From NCBI GenBank assembly GCA_017481325.1, contig JAFUPG010000015.1, positions 1-25,498 of the forward strand: a stretch of DNA of 25,498 nucleotides, written 5' to 3'. Position numbers and translations under genes: made by a program. Of the stretch, positions 22,653-25,498 are shown in pieces; position 1 is the first letter of the stretch, and each line of letters begins with the position of its first letter. The stretch is from Oscillospiraceae bacterium. Lineage in GTDB: Bacteria > Bacillota_A > Clostridia > Oscillospirales > Oscillospiraceae. The notes beneath the pieces were generated by a model, which saw nothing but the letters and a program-made list of their open reading frames with translations, made no database searches and was not told the DNA's origin.

Positions 22653-23429
22653 ATGGGACTTTTTGGAAATTTATTCAAGAAAAAGAACTGCTCCGTCTGT
22701 GATGGCGAGATCGGCCTGCTGGGCAACCGCAAATTGGAGGACGGCAACCTCTGCAAGACCTGCGCAAAGAAGCTGTCTCCCTGGTTTGACGACCGCCGCC
22801 ACTCCACCGTGGAGCAGATCGTGCAGCAGCTGGAGTACCGTGAGGCCAACAAGGAAAAGGTCGCCGCATTTCAGTTGACCCGTAGCTTTGGCGAGAGCAT
22901 GCGTGTGCTGCTGGACGAGGATGCCGGTGTGTTTATGGTCACCGACGAGACCAACCCCACCAAGCTGGCCGAGGAAAATCCCGATGTGCTGGACTTCTCT
23001 GCTGTTACCGATTGCATTCTGGATATCGAAGAGGATCGCACGGAGCTGAAGCGTGAGGGCAAGGACGGCCAGGAGATCAGCTATGTGCCGCCCCGCTACG
23101 AATACGAGTATGACTTCTACATCACCATCTTTGTCCGTAACCCCTACTTTGATGATATCCGCTTCAAGCTCAACCGCAGCAGAGTTACCATGGAGCAGAG
23201 CGGCATGCGTCTGGGCGGCGCATTCCGTCCGGAGATGGACACGGAATACCGCCAGTACAAGCAGATGGGCGAAGAGCTGAAGGCTGCGCTGCTGAAGGCA
23301 AGGCAGCAGAAACGGGAAGAAAAGGCCCAGGCTGCCGCACCCAAAGCCGCTGTTACCTGCCCCCACTGCGGCGCTACCACCCTACCCGATGCCAGCGGCT
23401 GCTGCGAATACTGCGGCGGCCCTGTATAA
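22653..23429 (+). CDS. DUF4428-type double zinc-ribbon protein
   Basis: 258-residue cytoplasmic-looking protein (no signal peptide) with AAGGAGG upstream of the ATG. The N-terminus has paired CxxC motifs (Cys13, Cys16, Cys34, Cys37) around GNRKLEDGNLCKTC, a layout typical of the DUF4428 family. The middle (about residues 70-215) contains FMVTDETNPTKLAEENPDVL and a beta-rich stretch (YEYEYDFYITIFVRNPYFDD) that recalls small PH-like/DUF4428-associated domains. An Ala/Lys-rich helix leads to a C-terminal zinc ribbon (CPHCG at 236-240 and CCEYCG at 250-255). Function unknown; the two ribbons may bind metal, protein or nucleic acid. It lies between an SLH protein and a lipoprotein, probably in one operon. 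Confidence 0.85.
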   Translation: MGLFGNLFKKKNCSVCDGEIGLLGNRKLEDGNLCKTCAKKLSPWFDDRRHSTVEQIVQQLEYREANKEKVAAFQLTRSFGESMRVLLDEDAGVFMVTDETNPTKLAEENPDVLDFSAVTDCILDIEEDRTELKREGKDGQEISYVPPRYEYEYDFYITIFVRNPYFDDIRFKLNRSRVTMEQSGMRLGGAFRPEMDTEYRQYKQMGEELKAALLKARQQKREEKAQAAAPKAAVTCPHCGATTLPDASGCCEYCGGPV

Positions 23430-23449
23430 AATCGAATTTGGAGGTTTTT

Positions 23450-24946
23450 ATGATGAAGAAATTACTTGCTTTGCTCTTAGCCTTGGCCATGCTGCTGTCC
23501 TTGGCAGCCTGCGGCGGCGATGAGAAGCCCACAGAGACAGAGCCCAAGGATGAGCCCACCAAGGAATCCTCCCAGGACAGCGAGTCCACCGAGCCCAGCC
23601 AGCCCGATGCGCCCGCTGCCAATACGGAGACCCTGGAGGCCAACCTCTGGACGCTGACCTACGACCCCGAGGTCTGGTACTTTGCGGAAGACGACCTGTA
23701 CACCGACGAAGAATGGTCCAAAATCATTCTGATGATCCCCAACGAGGAAGACCCGGAGTACTATGATGTCAATGTAGAGATCCGTGCCTGCATTGAGAGT
23801 CCCCAAAATTTCCGTGACTATCTGAACAGCTACGGCTTTGATGCCTACGAGTATGCCGAAAACAATGCCTATGATTTCACTCCCGTAGGCGGTGTGGATT
23901 GCCTCCGTCAGGAGGGCAACTACTGGGGATCTCCCTGCCTGCGCTATTTTGCCCGTGTAGAGGGCGCCGGTGCCACGGTCTTTGTGGAGATCGTCGGTGA
24001 GTATGAGGATGAGCGTGTGCAGCAGCTGCTGGACGGCTTGACCTTTAAGCTCACGGACATCGGCAATGTGGACGGCCCCTGGGAGTGGGAGGGTCAGCCC
24101 TTTGTGGGTGAGGCACATGCCATTACCCTGGGCGATATGACCCTGCGCAGTGAGTGGATTCCCTTTGAGGGTGGTCTGGTCACCGACGAGACCTTTGACC
24201 ACGACATTGCTGTGACCGGAAACAGAGCCTATGTGACTTCCGATGGCCAGCTGCTGCGCTATGCCTACAACGGCACGGAGCTGACCCTGGATATCCCTCC
24301 CATCGAGACCGGTAGCGAATACCTCTATGTCCAGGCAGATCAGAACGGTCTTGTGTGGCTTTCCGACTTCATGGAGCCCCTGACCGCTGTGCAGGACGAT
24401 ACAGTGATCGCTGCCTATGACGACATGGACTATGTGGCCATGCATCCCTCGGGCACTTGGGGCATCAACTGGTTCTCCGATCCCGAGTGCGCACGCATTA
24501 CCATTGCCCAGGACGGCATTGCTACGGAGCCCATCACCTTTGCCGAGGTGGACAGCCTGAATCTGGTGCTCATTGACGAGGAGTACATCTATGTCTGCGG
24601 CAGCGATGCCGATTGGAACAACCGCATTTGGGTCTATGACCTGGAGGGCAACCTTCAGACCGTGCTCAGCGACGAGGAGGGCGAAAGCCTGGGCAGCATC
24701 AGCTTTGTCTGCCAAACCTCCAATGGCTTCCTTGCTCTGGACGGCAATCTCCGTGAGATCGTCTTCTGGGATCAGCAGGGCACCCACCTGGGCACCGTAG
24801 ACGACACCGAGATCTTCGGCACCGTCTACCCCTGGTTCTGCAGCGCCACTCTCCTGGAGGATGGCAGCCTCCTGGTGCTTATGACCGAAGACAGAGCCGA
24901 CGAATCCGCCATGGAGCTCATCGTCTTCAAGCTCACCGGCTTCTAA
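23450..24946 (+). CDS. Large surface lipoprotein, function unknown
   Basis: About 499 residues. GGAGG lies 5 bases before one ATG (23450) and 8 before the next (23453); either start gives the same mature protein. The N-terminus MMKKLLALLLALAMLLSLAAC has a lipobox (LAAC, Cys21), so it is expected to be diacylated and membrane-anchored. A Glu/Pro/Ser/Thr-rich linker (about 22-60) follows. Residues about 62-210 form one domain (TLTYDPEVWYF through LLDGLTFKL). Residues about 240-499 contain repeated short beta-strand patterns (YLYVQADQNGLVWLSD, YIYVCGSDADWNNRIWVYDL, FLALDGNLREIVFWD) that suggest a beta-propeller. No catalytic motif recognised. It begins 20 bases after the zinc-ribbon gene and ends the operon at a strong terminator. 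Confidence 0.88.
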   Translation: MMKKLLALLLALAMLLSLAACGGDEKPTETEPKDEPTKESSQDSESTEPSQPDAPAANTETLEANLWTLTYDPEVWYFAEDDLYTDEEWSKIILMIPNEEDPEYYDVNVEIRACIESPQNFRDYLNSYGFDAYEYAENNAYDFTPVGGVDCLRQEGNYWGSPCLRYFARVEGAGATVFVEIVGEYEDERVQQLLDGLTFKLTDIGNVDGPWEWEGQPFVGEAHAITLGDMTLRSEWIPFEGGLVTDETFDHDIAVTGNRAYVTSDGQLLRYAYNGTELTLDIPPIETGSEYLYVQADQNGLVWLSDFMEPLTAVQDDTVIAAYDDMDYVAMHPSGTWGINWFSDPECARITIAQDGIATEPITFAEVDSLNLVLIDEEYIYVCGSDADWNNRIWVYDLEGNLQTVLSDEEGESLGSISFVCQTSNGFLALDGNLREIVFWDQQGTHLGTVDDTEIFGTVYPWFCSATLLEDGSLLVLMTEDRADESAMELIVFKLTGF

Positions 24947-24969
24947 AGCCTTAAAAGAATGAAAAAATC

Positions 24970-25003
24970 CCCCCTGGGCTGAAAAAACAGCCCAGGGGGT
25001 TTT
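24970..25003 (+). terminator. Rho-independent terminator of the SLH-lipoprotein operon
   Basis: A perfect 12-bp stem CCCCCTGGGCTG / CAGCCCAGGGGG with an A6 loop is followed by TTTTATT, 23 bases after the lipoprotein stop. It is the strongest intrinsic terminator in the window. Confidence 0.95.
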
Positions 25004-25049
25004 ATTGGCGGACACCTGTCCCTATGAGCGTAAACGGAATTCTATCTTA

Positions 25050-25136
25050 GGAGCTAATAACTAACGACTAATAGTGAATAACTGAGGTATCGGCTCCGCC
25101 GATGGGAACTCAAAAAAGTCAAATAGATGTTTATCG
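25050..25136. repeat. Intergenic repeat related to copy A (copy B)
   Basis: Contains GCTAATAACTAA, GAATAACTGAGGTATCGGC, TCCGCCGAT and TCAAATAGATG, all shared with 18735-18865. ATCGGC-TCC-GCCGAT forms a compact hairpin here because the 56-bp module present in copy A is absent. Block order also differs: the TCAAATAGATG block follows the hairpin here but precedes it in copy A. Confidence 0.75.
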
Positions 25137-25197
25137 AACTGTTGGATGCACCACTAAGAACCGCATTGCCGATAGACGCAGAGGCTACCGAAAAGCC

Positions 25198-25418
25198 ATG
25201 TCATTGCGAGGAGGGCGTAAGCCCGACGTGGCAATCTGTTCTCTAAATGTTTCGAATATATGGGAATTTGGTGCAAAACGGAGGTTTAAAGACTACAGAT
25301 TGCACCCGCAAGGGGTACAACCCATCTGTAGCGCTCATTCGTCGCTGACAGCTGCGCAGCCACGTCGCTTCCTCCCATGAGATTGCCACGGCTCCCGTGG
25401 GGAGCCTCGCAATGACAT
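25198..25418. repeat. REP/MITE-like element with inverted termini
   Basis: ATGTCATTGCGAGG at 25198-25211 has a perfect 14-base inverted copy at 25405-25418. Each end continues through a short GC-rich hairpin to GTGGCAATCT (and its inverse AGATTGCCAC), so the element consists of two facing palindromic units. CATTGCGAGG...GTGGCAATC units resemble short palindromic repeats seen in many bacterial genomes. The interior holds the inverted 56-bp module and no credible gene. Confidence 0.75.
25302..25357 (-). repeat. 56-bp repeat module, inverted copy
   Basis: Reverse complement of the module at 18801-18856, with 4 differences in 56 bases, three of them clustered in a 4-base stretch. It lies inside the REP/MITE-like element rather than inside the ATCGGC/GCCGAT hairpin. 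Confidence 0.85.
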
Positions 25419-25498
25419 AGCGGAATATGAAACCTTGCTCATAGGCTGAAAATCATCCTAATACGGGAGGCTTTGGCTGCGGTAAACTGTTCGACAAA
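25419..25498. other. Right edge, no gene recognised
   Basis: About 80 bases after the last repeat. No start with a convincing ribosome binding site, no RNA gene and no terminator could be supported; it may be the flank of a feature outside the window. Confidence 0.4.

Noticed and set aside
25102..25380. A 92-codon plus-strand frame near the right edge
   Set aside because: It runs through the repeat elements and palindromes, lacks a ribosome binding site and contains repeat-derived peptide sequence only.

Overview
The window looks like chromosome from a G+C-rich member of the Clostridia, most likely an Oscillospiraceae/Ruminococcaceae-type gut bacterium. The evidence is SepF and DivIVA, a T-box on ileS, strong AGGAGG ribosome binding sites, SLH and GLUG surface proteins, MutS/MutL without any sign of MutH, and a G+C content that looks close to 58-60 %. 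This placement is an inference from gene content, not from a marker-gene tree.

Positions 1-13194 (minus strand) hold one long, tightly packed housekeeping run. In transcription order it is miaB, mutS, a CPBP-family membrane protease, mutL, miaA, hfq, an HlyD-like membrane protein, yggS (PLP homeostasis), sepF, divIVA, an isoleucine T-box leader and ileS. Spacings are a few bases to about 90 bases and one pair overlaps by ATGA. The run combines mismatch repair (MutS, MutL), both enzymes of the ms2i6A37 tRNA modification (MiaA, MiaB), the RNA chaperone Hfq, and division or pole proteins (SepF, DivIVA). A clear promoter (TTGCTT-17-TAGAAT) precedes miaB, and its position argues that miaB starts at a TTG rather than the upstream ATG. 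ileS carries an in-frame TAA at a tyrosine position just after the KMSKS-like loop; the reading frame continues with good IleS sequence to the window edge.

Positions 13195-24946 hold a cell-surface region. A divergent promoter drives a 1733-residue secreted protein with beta-helix-like, GLUG and YDG/MBG-like segments and a tandemly duplicated C-terminal domain. After a non-coding repeat comes a minus-strand gene for a membrane-embedded LuxR-type regulator with a lipobox. Its upstream region, shared with the next plus-strand genes, holds three copies of an 8-bp motif, a dyad, a promoter with a weak -35, and a structured leader that can be drawn with two mutually exclusive folds. Downstream lies an SLH protein with four C-terminal repeats of exactly 300 bp, then a DUF4428-type double zinc-ribbon protein and a large lipoprotein, closed by a strong terminator. 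The simplest reading is a locally regulated surface-layer/lipoprotein operon.

Positions 18721-18937 and 25004-25498 hold no convincing genes. They contain mosaic, palindromic intergenic repeats that share modules with each other, including a 56-bp module in opposite orientations, nested in one copy and absent from the matching place in the other. A REP/MITE-like element with 14-bp perfect inverted ends lies near the right edge.
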